Assembly (NCBI RefSeq): GCF_020536995.1
Contig: NC_068355.1
Span: forward strand, 71,094,547 to 71,158,546
Origin: Dreissena polymorpha
Taxonomy: Eukaryota > Mollusca > Bivalvia > Myida > Dreissenidae
Direction: 5' to 3'
DNA length: 64,000 nt
Below, one piece after another: positions 48,901 through 58,694 of the stretch. The translations under genes and the position numbers were made by a program. Below the pieces are notes generated by a model. It was not told the DNA's origin. It ran no database searches and worked only from the letters and a program-made list of their open reading frames with translations. The number at the start of each line of letters is the position of its first letter. Position 1 is the first letter of the stretch.

Positions 48901-49347
48901 CAACGGTGAGCAAGGACTTGTGGGCGTTTTTTTTTAAATAAAATAATGCTATTATGTAATATAGTTTATTTGTCATGTTTGATTTGAAATTAGATGATTT
49001 TAAGGTGAAAGGTTGTGCTTTAAATAACATATTATTAGAGAAGTAGATTTTTTGTGAACCTAAAAAAATGTTATTGAGCGTTATATCACGTTGAGAAGTA
49101 GTGCCCTGTGTTGGGGATATAGAAAGTTCATATAAATGAGCTCATGCTTGCAGGCATACTTCCTCTTTATATATAAATATTATTTTGTTATTTAGAAGTC
49201 AGAATTAACATTGCGGAGCGGGCACGACCAGGTGAAAGTCCGGAAGTTGATGCAATTCGCAACACAAAAAACGGTCAAGTAAACAAGGGATTTAACAGAA
49301 GTGACGATGATGCAGCTACCTGCGGTCCAATGACGTCACATTTATAA
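27769..49347 (+). CDS. amt: AMT-type ammonium transporter, 11 coding exons
   Basis: Polytopic membrane protein of the Amt/Mep family that moves ammonium or ammonia across the plasma membrane. Exons joined here: 27769-27919, 34629-34718, 34967-35194, 41183-41289, 44890-45027, 46383-46616, 47058-47196, 47578-47672, 48047-48173, 48768-48905, 49196-49347. All introns are GT-AG and every junction keeps frame, giving 532 codons, close to the usual ~500 for animal AMTs. Family marks seen: [10 protein letters not shown] (residues 53-62), F127 before AAT (outer Phe-gate position), AER(C)DF, W168, the DFAGSSVVH block with D193 and H201, FNGSSQGS with F254, and HFGGG with H364, the second pore histidine. 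The cytosolic tail has [12 protein letters not shown] (437-448). The N-terminal ~35 residues are hydrophilic with an NRT sequon at N14. Exons are clearly GC-richer than the AT-rich introns. The AMT signature separates it from Rh glycoproteins. Positions named by homology to E. coli AmtB are inference from memory. Confidence 0.95.
28338..28360 (-). repeat. (ATT)n tract, possible LINE 3' tail
   Basis: Five ATT-type units on the minus strand at the edge of an otherwise anonymous stretch in amt intron 1, resembling the short tandem tail of a CR1-type LINE. Confidence 0.3.
28954..29614. mobile_element. pogo/Tigger-like MITE in amt intron 1
   Basis: Inverted ends CACTTCA(A/G)CACCGTTATTTC of at least 22 bp, flanked by TA on both sides (28952-28953 and 29615-29616). 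Subterminal words 'aatccgaag' and 'ttatttcgaa' recur inside both ends. The TA target site and the end sequence type fit pogo-like mariner elements. There is no transposase, so it is non-autonomous. Confidence 0.75.
30602..31371. repeat. Palindromic MITE interrupted by a second MITE
   Basis: The host MITE runs 30602-30834 and resumes at 31343 with 'ttaagcccagttttctcag', ending 'gaacaaggct'. It has two hairpins built on 'gattagcctgtgc ... gcacaggctaatc'. Same family as 51528-51757, which is uninterrupted and shows the original junction 'gcattaagcccag'. Confidence 0.85.
30835..31342. mobile_element. 508-bp MITE with TTAA duplication, nested
   Basis: Inverted ends AGCCAC(G/A)CAAC(C/T)TGAAATG, with TTAA on both sides (30831-30834 and 31343-31346). 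It holds two diverged direct repeats of about 180 bp, starting near 30904 and 31091 at 'agaatatatctggtggttac'. The TTAA site suggests mobilisation by a piggyBac-type transposase, though the ends do not begin with the usual CCY. Confidence 0.8.
31798..32075. repeat. Diverged tandem pair
   Basis: 'ccaaaatgatgccagtttaa' with 'cttttattggtgttttaat' at about 31840, and 'ccgaaatgatgtcagtttaa' with 'cttttattggcgatttaat' at about 32030. Confidence 0.55.
32418..32614. repeat. TTAA-family hairpin MITE, shortened
   Basis: Starts 'ttaactcatttatgcctag' and ends 'aggcataaatgcgttaa'. The left arm of the central hairpin is missing; only 'gcggcgtctcatctgggtc' remains. Confidence 0.8.
32671..32905. repeat. 118-bp tandem duplication
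   Basis: The block starting 'catacttttatg' and ending 'tttatagtaaaaa' is present twice, at 32671 and 32789, with a few substitutions and one-base indels. Confidence 0.85.
33622..33654. repeat. (TA)n(TG)n(TA)n microsatellite
   Basis: A short compound dinucleotide run inside amt intron 1. Confidence 0.85.
34064..34294. repeat. TTAA-family hairpin MITE
   Basis: TTAACCCATTTATGCATAG to AGATGGGTTAA, with the central gatgagatgcc/ggcgtctcatc hairpin. It lies about 330 bp before amt exon 2. Confidence 0.8.
34629..34718 (+). CDS. amt: amt coding exon 2
   Basis: A 90-bp exon after acceptor ttctatttcag, ending at donor GTGAGT. It encodes [12 protein letters not shown] and then [17 protein letters not shown], the first-helix end and the conserved second segment. 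It is flanked by a 6.7-kb intron on the left and a 248-bp intron on the right, phase 1 on both sides. Confidence 0.95.
34967..35194 (+). CDS. amt: amt coding exon 3
   Basis: Residues 81-156. Begins [17 protein letters not shown] and ends in IYSVLITG. It carries the conserved [16 protein letters not shown] segment, with F127 at the outer Phe-gate position. Acceptor tctttcag, donor GTACTG, phase 1 at both ends. Confidence 0.95.
35374..35820 (-). mobile_element. TIR element containing a tRNA-like Pol III head
   Basis: Ends 'aaggggccttttcac' and 'gtgaaaaggccccctt' are inverted repeats. Inside, on the minus strand at 35530-35464, lies a tRNA-like head with an exact A box (TGGCCGAGTGG) and an exact B box (GGTTCGAGCCC). 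No acceptor stem pairs, so it is not a tRNA gene. A second, decayed copy is at 2325-2740. It sits in amt intron 3. Confidence 0.75.
36660..39540 (+). mobile_element. jockey/CR1-like LINE relic in amt intron 3
   Basis: Coding pieces in several frames, in LINE order: endonuclease end ([20 protein letters not shown] near 36850), [20 protein letters not shown] (37250), reverse-transcriptase start [13 protein letters not shown] (37720), [14 protein letters not shown] (about 38085), INAGVPQGS (38250), [15 protein letters not shown] (38335), a C-terminal block [15 protein letters not shown] (38615) and SAFKSNL (39040), and a final [15 protein letters not shown] (39170). The FADD active-site block appears to be missing, with a deletion after PQGS. 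It is on the same strand as amt and has many disruptions. Confidence 0.8.
39541..41124. other. Rest of amt intron 3, nothing recognised
   Basis: AT-rich; no repeat ends or coding signal supported. Confidence 0.4.
41125..41149. repeat. (GA)n tract before amt exon 4
   Basis: A purine run 'gagagagagagaaagagcga' ends 34 bp before the acceptor, where a pyrimidine tract would be expected. Confidence 0.85.
41183..41289 (+). CDS. amt: amt coding exon 4
   Basis: Residues 157-192: [17 protein letters not shown] followed by the extracellular loop. W168 matches the substrate-site tryptophan of the family. Donor GTAAGA. The acceptor is preceded by a (GA)-rich stretch instead of a normal pyrimidine tract, but the family match on both sides of the junction is good. 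Confidence 0.93.
41290..43508. other. amt intron 4, left part
   Basis: AT-rich DNA without recognised elements. Confidence 0.4.
43521..44838 (-). mobile_element. Penelope-like retroelement, partial, in amt intron 4
   Basis: Flanked by a 12-bp direct repeat ATAATGTCGTGT (43509-43520 and 44839-44850). On the minus strand it holds the end of a Penelope-type reverse transcriptase ([19 protein letters not shown] and [20 protein letters not shown], 44610-44272) followed by linker and the GIY-YIG-type endonuclease region end (about 44260-43687). The two ends are inverted copies of each other, about 230 bp each (43538-43770 and 44613-44838), which fits the terminal-repeat arrangements known in this class. 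Broken and mostly 5'-truncated; fossil. Confidence 0.8.
44890..45027 (+). CDS. amt: amt coding exon 5, first pore histidine
   Basis: Residues 193-238, starting exactly at the AMT signature [13 protein letters not shown] with D193 and H201. It continues with [17 protein letters not shown] and GHSIP. Acceptor gtcgtag, donor GTGGGT, phase 0 on both sides. A Penelope-like insertion ends 39 bp upstream of the exon, just past its target-site duplication. Confidence 0.95.
45028..46382. other. amt intron 5
   Basis: 1355 bp, AT-rich, no element recognised. Confidence 0.5.
46383..46616 (+). CDS. amt: amt coding exon 6
   Basis: Residues 239-316: [22 protein letters not shown], with F254 at the inner Phe-gate position, to [11 protein letters not shown]. 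Acceptor gttccag, donor GTAGGA. An open frame continues about 150 bp upstream of the acceptor, but that part matches nothing in the family and is intronic. Confidence 0.95.
47058..47196 (+). CDS. amt: amt coding exon 7
   Basis: Residues 317-362: [23 protein letters not shown] region through to DDPLDAAA. Acceptor tttaag, donor GTTACC (weak at +3 to +6). Phase 0 in, phase 1 out. Confidence 0.94.
47578..47672 (+). CDS. amt: amt coding exon 8, second pore histidine
   Basis: Residues 363-394: [16 protein letters not shown] to KSAY. H364 is the second histidine of the twin-His pore pair. Acceptor ttatatag, donor GTGAGT. Confidence 0.94.
48047..48173 (+). CDS. amt: amt coding exon 9
   Basis: Residues 395-436: [15 protein letters not shown] to VPFEYELK. 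Two in-frame acceptors exist. The one before 48047 (ttatcag) keeps the family motif WQLAG, whereas the one before 48062 drops five conserved residues, so the first is chosen. Donor GTGAGC. Confidence 0.9.
48768..48905 (+). CDS. amt: amt coding exon 10, regulatory C-terminal motif
   Basis: Residues 437-482. [20 protein letters not shown] opens the cytosolic tail. The GLDxxxHGExAY motif is known in Amt proteins for contacts between subunits that control transport. Acceptor gttgatag, donor GTGAGC. Confidence 0.93.
49196..49347 (+). CDS. amt: amt coding exon 11 and stop
   Basis: Residues 483-532 then TAA at 49345. A hydrophilic tail with no recognised domain, ending TSHL, which fits a class I PDZ-ligand pattern. 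Acceptor atttag. The frame joins exon 10 correctly; the sequence itself is not conserved enough to confirm by family alone. Confidence 0.85.
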
Positions 49348-49459
49348 ACAGTGAAAATTATGTGAGACAAGTACAATTCAAAATAAGTATTTCTTCCGGG
49401 CACAAACTGTTCGACTCAATAAGAGCTCATTCCTTTTTGTTATCAGAAAAGAAAAGAAA

Positions 49460-49576
49460 AATAAACAAGGTTATATTTTCTACATCTCATTCAAACTGAA
49501 AAAATATTTTAAGACTCATTAGTATTTAATCCAAATTTTATACTGACATTGACGGTATAACACCTCATGTAATAAA
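49460..49576 (+). terminator. Candidate amt polyadenylation signals
   Basis: Two AATAAA hexamers follow the stop codon, at 49460-49465 and 49571-49576, about 115 and 225 bp downstream. Either could end the transcript. Confidence 0.45.
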
Positions 49577-51527
49577 CTAGTCTGTATCCCACCTTGTTGA
49601 ATATACCTGCCGCGTGCACTGACTACTTTTTATTCTACCACTGAATGATTTTTCATAAAAAATCTCTAGAGTCGAGAAAACCTTAGCTTTAAAATTTTAC
49701 GACCTTCAATCTTTAGATCTAGTCAAGGGACATACTTTTTCGCCATCCGTATAATAAATCAGCTGATTGATGGCGTCATAAAATGACATACTTATTGCGT
49801 CATTTTCCAAAATATATGTGATGTCATCTTTTGGTGTACACGAATCTACTCGTAGTATGCGATGTCTGGGATTAAAACATTGAAGACGCGCATTTTTTCG
49901 TGTAAATTTATCCTGGATGTAATTATGAAAAAGTGCATATTCTATGGACTACTTACCTCGGATGGAACCGGTGAGACGAAGGATTTAGATCTACATTTAG
50001 AAATAGCTTATTCTTGTTATTGATGTTCAGAATGTGCGTGCCTATTTGGATGTGAAATTGTGTGTGTAGAACATATTCATGAGTGTGTATCTTGGTTCAG
50101 TAGTCTATTCGAATTGTTTTGCTTTGGGATTTAAGGTAACGTAAGGGTATTTTCTTTGATGAATAAACTTTGTCTTTGTTATTTTATCAAAGAAAGCATA
50201 TTCAGTAAGAATAACCCGTTTGCAACAAGTGTTTCAATAATTAATAGAATTATGACGCATTATCTTGTGCTGGGTCACAAACTACATGATGTGAAGGCTA
50301 GACCTAGACGCCATCGAAATCTGCAGCGTCCATGAAAAAAAGGCCAGTATAGTTGTTTTGTCAATTTGATAATTTATGTTTAGAACGACTCTGTGTGTGA
50401 ATCTACATGTACATTTATGTTGAAATAGACATCAGTTTGACAGGAGCAATCGCCGCCATATTGGATTTTGATCATTTTCTTTGAAAATAAAATGAATTAT
50501 ATTAAAGTAAAATCTTCTTTTGGCGGTCGTAATGTGTTACAATTTTGCATGCTGCGTTAAATTGAATCGAAGCATATGGTGATATTTTTCTCGTTTTAGT
50601 TTTTGTGTGAATTTTTTAAAGACTATTTTGCGTACCACAACAAATACATTCTATACCACTACGCATGGTTGCATTCGTTAGATTTTAAGCGCTTTTAAGA
50701 ATGAATTAGATTATTGTTAAGGTTATTAGATCTATTTATGTAAAATGTCACGTTGAAAAAAAGATCGGCTCGAACACCGAAAGCGCTCGCCAAGGCTCGC
50801 GCTCCTAGCGTTCTAAGCCTCGCAACATAAACTTCACTGTATTCAACGCTAACCTAGTATTCTCTATATGTATTTTCCGCTAATATCTATAGATGGCTAG
50901 ACCGTTAAGCTCTGGTTGCTGGTTAAAGTGGCATTGTTTTAATAAAACAACTATAGCGCCAAAAAACCCGCCGGATATGGCGATACTTTGATCACAGATG
51001 GCACTTCGATAACATAGAACAACACACGCCACGCACGAGAGGGGAGTTCTTCAGCTATATTACATTTATGTTATTATTTGGTTGTCCAACACGGAAAAGT
51101 GTTTGGCCGATAAATGAAATAGCACTTCGTGTTGCGTAAAAAGACATTCCCGGCAGAACGGTTGATTATATACTTGTATATATAAACGACGATACAATCC
51201 CATCGATAAACAGCATGAATTGGATGATCAGTACATATTTCAACTAAACTTAAATATTTCGAAATAAATCAGAACGTGCTTATTATTCGAAATAAACGAT
51301 CAATATGCCCACTAATGTTTCGCCGTGTTGCATTTAAGTTTACTAACGTATTTGAGGAAATTCAAATGTTTTAAGATTCGGCTGCAAAATTTTCATGGAC
51401 ACTTCTTTAACGATCATTTCAATGACAAGTGTACTTTTATTTCCGATTACTTGACACTTTTTACAATATATAACACACTCTTTTTAGTAAATCAGAAATG
51501 GAAAATTCGCTGTGGGATATTGATATA
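49577..51527. other. Intergenic DNA after amt, nothing recognised
   Basis: AT-rich with scattered short frames. A 'cgccgccatattgga' YY1-like word at about 50449 is isolated. Confidence 0.4.
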
Positions 51528-51757
51528 AGCCTTGTTCTGAGAAAACTGAGCTTAATGCATGTGCATAAAGTGTCATACCAAGATTAGCCTGTGCAGTCCT
51601 TTCCGCTTGATTTTCGGTAAGGAGGGACTTCCTTGAAACTTAAACTTCCATAAATGCGGAAAGAGTCGTCCCTGATTAGCATGTGCGGACTGCACATGCT
51701 TATCTGGAATGACACTTTACGCACATGCATTAAGCCCAGTTTTCTCAGAACAAGGCT
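51528..51757. repeat. Palindromic MITE, complete copy
   Basis: 230 bp from 'agccttgttctgagaaaac' to 'ttttctcagaacaaggct', ends perfectly inverted. Two internal hairpins. Best-preserved member of the family in this window. Confidence 0.9.
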
Positions 51758-52371
51758 CATATTGTTACAGGTAATACAAACGCAATCCAGTTTCGCTGTG
51801 AAGACTTAGTTCTATATAATTTGAAGTAAGGCACGTGTGGCCTTTGACACAATGCTCCACAATTTCTGACTATGTTCTATTTGCAGGTGCTGTACAATAA
51901 AAGAACTGATAATTCGGCAAAGTATTATTGTTAATGGGTTCAGATCCTGTTAAAGACAAAAAAGGAATGCATTTGAACGAAGAAGTATTTTTTTCCATAA
52001 TATTATATGTTAACATTTCTTTTTCCCAGCATCAGTGTTTTCCGATATAATTCAAATGTCTTATCCATGTTTCTTTTTAGTCGACAAATAAAGTGATTAA
52101 AGGTCAGTTGAGATTCACTGCGAGCAAATGTTATCGTTGCGTATAGGGAAGTGATCTATATGAGCAAATATCTAAATAAGGAGAGTTTTAATTGGCTTAC
52201 CTTTTTTAATTTTGTGGCTACGCATCTTGTTCATGATTTGATTCTAATGAACAGCAACGACATATGATTTTTTTAAGAACAAATCTGTATCTGCCGCTTA
52301 AAGACCCCCTTCCCTCCCGTTACCTAGAGCACTGCTATAGATAAAATTAAACACGATCGTGTTGATCCACA

Positions 52372-55300
52372 ACTCCGCCATAGACGGTCCTAAGCCCGTT
52401 TGCGAAAGGAGAAACGGATGGGCGTGGGGCTAGCAAGCCAACCCTGTAAAAACAAATCCCGCTACAGATACCGCAACAATTACGACACAACGATTGCCTG
52501 GTTGGGAAGACTCCTCTTTAGTGAGGTACATGACGCATGCTGTTGAAAGCCTTCAGGAAGCCAGCCCGCCGACAAGCCTTCTTACGACCAAGGCCAAGAC
52601 CAGGATAGGGACATGGAACATCAGAACCCTATATGAGAGTGGTAAATCAGCGCAAGTCACCAGCGAGATGAGACGATACAACATCAAAGTTCTTGGACTA
52701 TGTGAGACCCGATGAAATGGGAGCGGTCAGACCAGATTATCTTCGGGGGAAACCATAATTTATTCCGGACACGAAGAAATGGAACACGACCACACCCAAG
52801 GAGTTGCACTACTGTTGACGCCGGAAGCTACGAGAGCGCTGATGGCGTGGGAACCCGTCTCACCACGACTCATGGCAGCCACGTTCAACTCCAATGGAAG
52901 AAAGATCACCATCATACAGTGCTATGCGCCAACCAACGAAGGAAGAAGAGAAGGAAGACTTCTACAGTTGCTTGCAGTCACTTTTAGACAAGACCCCGCG
53001 CTTAGACATGAAAATCGTAATTGGCGACCTGAACGCAAAGGTGGGTGACGACAACACAGACAGAGAACACATCATGGGCAGGCATGGGGTAGGTACCTGT
53101 TATGAAAACGGTGAGTTGTTTACAGACTTTTGTGCATTCAACGATTTAGTCATAGGTGGCAACATCTACCCACACAGAAGGATCCACAAGACCACATGGA
53201 CTGCACCAGATGGGAAGACGGAAAACAAAATTGATCCCTTCACCATCGACCGCAAATGGAGACTAAGTGTGCTGGACGTAAGTGCGAAGCGCGGAGCCGA
53301 CGCAGCCACCGACCATCAGTTGCTCGAGGCAACGCTGAAGACCAAGTTGAGATCCTTCTGTGACTCCTCAGGAAGGCCACACCATAAGTTCAACATCCAG
53401 TTTCTGAAAGACAATAAGAAAGCAGAGGAGTTCACCTGTGAAGTCAGTAACAGGTTTGAAGCGCTGACAGAGTTGACCGAAGAGACGGTAGAGAACCACT
53501 GGATAGAGTTACAGAAAACCTGGAAGAATGCCTGCACCAAAGTTCTTGGGAGGAGAAAAATAGAACAGAATGAATGGATGACGAGTGGATCATGGGAGAA
53601 GATAAAGAAGAGGAGGGAACTGAAGCAGAAAATCAATAGGAGCTGCGACCAACAGCAGAGGACAGACCTCAGAGCACAGTATTTGGAGGTGAACCGGGAG
53701 GTAAAGAAGAGTGCGAGACCGGACAAAGAACAGTTTGTGCACAACCTGACCAGCATCGAAGCAAAACAATAAGAAGAGAGTGTACGAGATCACACGGGCC
53801 TTGTCAGGGAAGAGCTTCAACCCAAGTAAACCGGTGAAAGACAAGAATGGCAGAGTCATCACAAGTGACGAGGCACAGAAAAGACGGTGGGTGGAACATT
53901 TCCGGGAAATCCTTAACCGTCCACCACCAGAAGCAGTGCCCGTAATACCACCAGCGGAAGAGCCCCTCAACATCAACACCAATCCACCAACCAAAGCTGA
54001 GATCATCAAAGCCATCAAGATGCTGAAACATGGCAAGGCAGCAGGTCCTGACGGCTTCACTCCGGAAGCTCTCAAGACAAATGCAACAGCAGCAGAGATT
54101 CTACACCCTCTCTTAGTGAAGATATGGGAGCAGAAACAAGTGCCGGCCGACTGGAAGTTTGGGCACTTGGTAAAACTTCCCAAGAAAGATGACATCTCCC
54201 AGTGCAACAACTGGCGAGGTATCATGTTGTTGTCCATCCCCAGCAAGGTGCTTACCAGGATCATCCTAGAGAGATTGAAAGTGGCAATAGATATGAGGCT
54301 TAGAGCAGAGCATGCAGGGTTTAGGCAAGATCGATCATGTACAGACCATATCGCTACTATGCGCATCATCAACGACCAAGCCATCGAATGGCAGTCTCCG
54401 CTGTACACAACTTTTGTGGATTTTGAAAAAAGCATTCGATAGCGTCGACATGGAAACTATCTGAAAGCTGATGCAGCACTATGGAATCCCACAAAAGCTC
54501 ATAATATCACCCAGCAGCTTCATGAGGACTCATATTGCCAGATTATTCACAACGGGAAGCTGACAGACCCCTTCGCAGTGAAGACAGGAGTGAGACAGGG
54601 TTGTATGCTCTCGCCGACAATTTTCCTGATCATCATAGACTGGATCATGAGAAGTACCACTGAGGGCAGCAACACTGGCATCCAGTGAACCTTCACCAAA
54701 CACCTAGAGGACCTGGATTTTGCAGACGACATCAGCCTCCTGCCCCACAAACAGCAGCACGCACAGTCGAAGCTAACCCGACAAGCGGAGGAGGCAGAAA
54801 AGACCGGCCTGAAAATCAACATCAAGAAGACAGAGGTGATGCGCATGAACAACCGACAACAACAGCCACTACAGCTGCAAGGAGAAGACCTAGTGGAAAC
54901 CGACCACTTTGTCTAGCGTGGTTAACATTGATGGCGGCATAGACGACGATGTTAAGAGCAGGGTTAACAAGGCAATGGTAGCGTTTAACAACCTGCGTCC
55001 CATCTGGAACTACAAGACCTTATCCCAACGTCACAAAGTCCGCATCTTCAACACCAATGTGAAGGCAGTCCTCCTCTATGGGTCCGAAACATGAAGGGTA
55101 ACTTACGCCATCACCAACAAGTTGAAGACTTTTGTAAACAGCAGGCACCGTATCATCAACATCAGATGGCCTGAGGAGATCTCAAACACAGACCTATGGA
55201 GGAGAACCAACCAGAAACCCATCAGCCAAGACATCAAGAAAAGGAAATGGGGGTGGATAGACCACACACTGCGCAAACCAGCCGACAACGTCACGAGACA

Positions 55301-55503
55301 AGCACTTGACTGGAACCCACAGGGAAAAAGAAAAGTGGGACGGCCCAAGCAGTCGTAGAGAAGGTCTGTCGAGAGCGAGATGAAAGACGCCGGAATGTCG
55401 TGGACGCAGCTGAAGAGGGCGGCCCAGAACATAGTGCGCTGGCGAAGTGTTGTTGCGGCCTTATGCTCCACTGGGAGTTTACGGAATATGTCAAGTAAGT
55501 CAA
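52372..55503 (+). mobile_element. RTE-type LINE, near full length, with 13-bp target duplication
   Basis: Flanked by GTGTTGATCCACA at 52359-52371 and 55504-55516. It starts with a GC-rich leader and then encodes an APE endonuclease (TWNIRTLYESGK, VIGDLNAKVGDD at 53016-53052, ATDHQLLEA), a reverse transcriptase (GKAAGPDGFTPEAL 54034, TTFVDFEKS 54409, GVRQGCMLSP 54590, FADDISLL 54718) and a C-terminal region with LYGSET and GRPKQS. The 3' end has the short direct repeat 'caagtaagt'. An in-frame stop replaces the Trp after CETR (52713), and about seven further stops or frame changes interrupt the single ORF expected. Clade assignment to RTE rests on the motif style and the ~3.1-kb length. Confidence 0.88.
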
Positions 55504-55516
55504 GTGTTGATCCACA

Positions 55517-57394
55517 TGATCCCTTGTATTATCATCTCTCTAAATCTCAAGATAGCACTAACGATGAATTCATTGTGTAGACTAGTTTGTTCATAAGTCA
55601 CTTGAAATATATTTCTTCAGATAAAGATAATTAGATTTTATTTAAAAAATATTTATCTCATATATAATATATTGATAATAATGTGTTGTTGTTGTTTTAA
55701 CGAACAACGCCATTGGTTATATTTCACATGTGTTTGTAATTAAGTTATGCATAGATTTCCAATATATCGCGCTTGACTATGCATATTGGTTTCTTACTTC
55801 AAAATGTTTGGTAAGAATAGCCATTATATACAGAAATACATTTAATTTAGAAGATGAAACTCTGATATCAGAGCGTCCTTTTTTGTTTCAAGTCTCCGTT
55901 ATCCGAAGTGTCCTTTATCTTGAATCAAAGTATCAAGATTATCACCTCTTAAAACATGCTCTACCTTCGTTTATATTCTATATGTAAAACTTTCAAATTT
56001 TCAGTATTAGGACCACAGTGATTACTCTACATCAGAGGGCCAGATAAGATGCGTATTTGCTTAAAATACGCATTACAAAAAAAATACGCATGACTTAAAA
56101 TTGTGTTGAGTAAAAAAACTCATGGCTAAATTCGGATTACGCATCGTGTGCAATGTCAATGTGTATTAGCCGTTTATTTATTCATATAAATTCATGTCAA
56201 CATGACTGGTTCCCGTCATTGTGTCCGCACCGGTTCAAACATAGTGACATCACCATCTATGTATAGAATGTTGTTCCCGACCTTATTTACTCCTCAGTCA
56301 GAACGGTGTCATTTTATTTTGGCCCACGATAACGGCCGATGTTGACACAACGGGCTCCCCGCTGCATTGTTGAGAATCGATATACGCTTATGGTAAAAAC
56401 ATTTGACATCACATTCGATAAAACCCGAACTTCAAGCATATAATGTTTGCTATCAGTTCATCTCTTGTGTGGCACCATGAAAAAACCTTTTTCTTTGAAG
56501 CACTTTATAAATGACAGCCGAAATACACATATAATAAACAAGTTTTGTGGACCAAGCTTAGAAGATTTTGATCGTGGCTGTACAGTGTGTGCTAAATCAA
56601 GACGGAAAAAGAGATTAATGGCTGCTTATAAGCCAAGGGCAAATGAAACAGAAAAACTGTTATATAAAACAAAATGGATTGCTTTATTTTCTACAAGACT
56701 GCTTGTTATAACGAGTTAACACTACATGTACAATTTATTATTAATTCTGATCCTTTGAACATAAATGCTCCTTAAAATTATCGGATTTTGATTTGTACTC
56801 ATCAATTAAAAATTTCATGAGTGAAATACCCCTCGGCTGGAAAAATTATCTGGAGCTCTGCTCTACATGCTAGAATAGCAAACACCTTTTTGCAATAAGT
56901 ATTTTTATTTTGTTGAAATGAGTACTGGTAATTCAGTTTATGCTGCTTTCCGATGGAATTTTATATTTTGTGACAAAAATCCACTATTCTTCATTGAAAT
57001 ATTTCTTCACAATACAAAATGATATACAATTTATTAACTCCACCATCTACCGTGTCTTAAAAGTAAATATTAAGGATATACGTTTAATAAAAGCAGAGGA
57101 ACTTATCTTTCGCGCGTGAATTTTGTTTTTCTGTGTTGCCATCCGTTACCGAAGAATCTCCATACCCAGCGTAATTGTTGGCGCTGTATAGTTGTTTTGT
57201 TAAAAAATAAAATGAAGCTTTAACCACCAACCAGAGCTTAAAGGTCTTGCCGAAGTCCATTCTAGATATAAGCGAAAAATATATAAAAACGACTGTGAAA
57301 ATGAAAGAACTAGAAATTCAAATTTAACCATTCTTATTAACTCTTCCCAAATTTAAACGTTGAAAATGCATTTCGAAAGAAAGCAATGATTTCT
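55517..57394. other. Intergenic DNA, one orphan open frame
   Basis: The only frame of note is 56477-56719 (+), MKKPFSLKHFINDSRN ... TVCAKSRRKKR, with a Cys pair and a basic cluster. No family recognised. Confidence 0.35.
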
Positions 57395-57915
57395 TTTTAA
57401 CCAAATGATAAAATATGACATTTCTGCAGTGAAATAACAGCAGTGAAAATAAACAAATTGTTATTTTCACCATTGTTATTTTCACCGCTAAAAATATCAC
57501 ATTTTCGGTACTACTTTTTCTATTTTTAGATGATCATATCAAGATTTACTTCAAGATTTATATATTTTTTTATGATCACGAGTGAATTAAAAACGATATT
57601 TAATTGAATCTAACAAATTTTCTTTTTATTTTATGCTTTTTTCACCGTCTATTTACATTGTTAAAGAGTTTAACCGGAAATTTTGCTGGTATAATGACGT
57701 CATTTTGTGTATTGAAATGTATTGAATCACGCCTCGGGAGAAAGGGTAACTTTTCAGCGAAAGGGAAACAGCTGTTAATTATTTTCTTGAAAAAAGGGCA
57801 TTAAAGAAACAGAAAATGTGTTCATGTCAGTGTAAGATCGTTTGTTATTTCACGAGTGATCATAGAAGATATATTTTCACGAGTGGCGCATCTTACACTG
57901 ACATGAACAAATATC
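57395..57915. repeat. Second copy of the 'cacgagtgatcatag' repeat
   Basis: Shares several words with 24170-24545. At its right edge 57819-57838 and 57890-57909 are perfect 20-bp inverted repeats enclosing the shared motif pair. Confidence 0.6.
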
Positions 57916-58694
57916 CTCTATATCATTCGGTGTTTGTGCAAACGCTTTGCACGGTTTCCATATAATCACAAGCATTTGTGGCTAATGTTTTAGTTAGGTT
58001 TATTGATATAATTGTTTGCATCAGTGTAATTACTATACATTATGGAGCTGACAAATGGATTATGGTTCGTGGGATGTTTTGCATGACTTAAATAGTTTGA
58101 TGTTGTTATATAATAAATAATATTATCTTAATTCTGCTTTATTGATAGTCATGTTTGAATAAACAATATGTCTTCAATGTTTCAATTAAATGGTCTGAAA
58201 TGTAATGGTGGTTGAAAAAAAGTCATGACATAAGAAAGAAGAATCACCATAGCTTTGAAACGTACTATAAAATATATCAATTTGGTTTCGATGGCAGTTT
58301 GAAATCAATATCTAACATGTTCATGCGGTAACAAAGAGTGTGATAAATGGTGAATATTAATCGATAATACTAGTGTCAGGTCAACTGTTATCATTTTAAT
58401 TTGAGTAAACATTAGGTCAACGTGTTATCAAATTAGATAGTTAATTCATTTTTTACTAAAATAATACCTTTTATTCACTTTCTTTCAAGAGAATTGCCTC
58501 CAATTAGAATGCAATTTCATGCAATCAATTACAAGTTCAAAAAAAATAATGATATAGCAACATCAGCACAGTAAAGATTTACTTTTTTGTATGTGTATGC
58601 ATATGAGCATATATACAACTGAATGGAGTCCATGATGTTCGTAATGGCATACAACAAACAGCTCATTGACACGAACATAGATTGCATCGAGTAT

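Noticed and set aside
27769-49347. Rh-glycoprotein identity for the transporter
   Set aside because: The [18 protein letters not shown] and GLDxxxHGExAY motifs are AMT-type.
56477-56719. Orphan frame with a Cys pair and basic cluster
   Set aside because: Could not be tied to any family, exon boundary or element; length is within what AT-rich DNA gives by chance.
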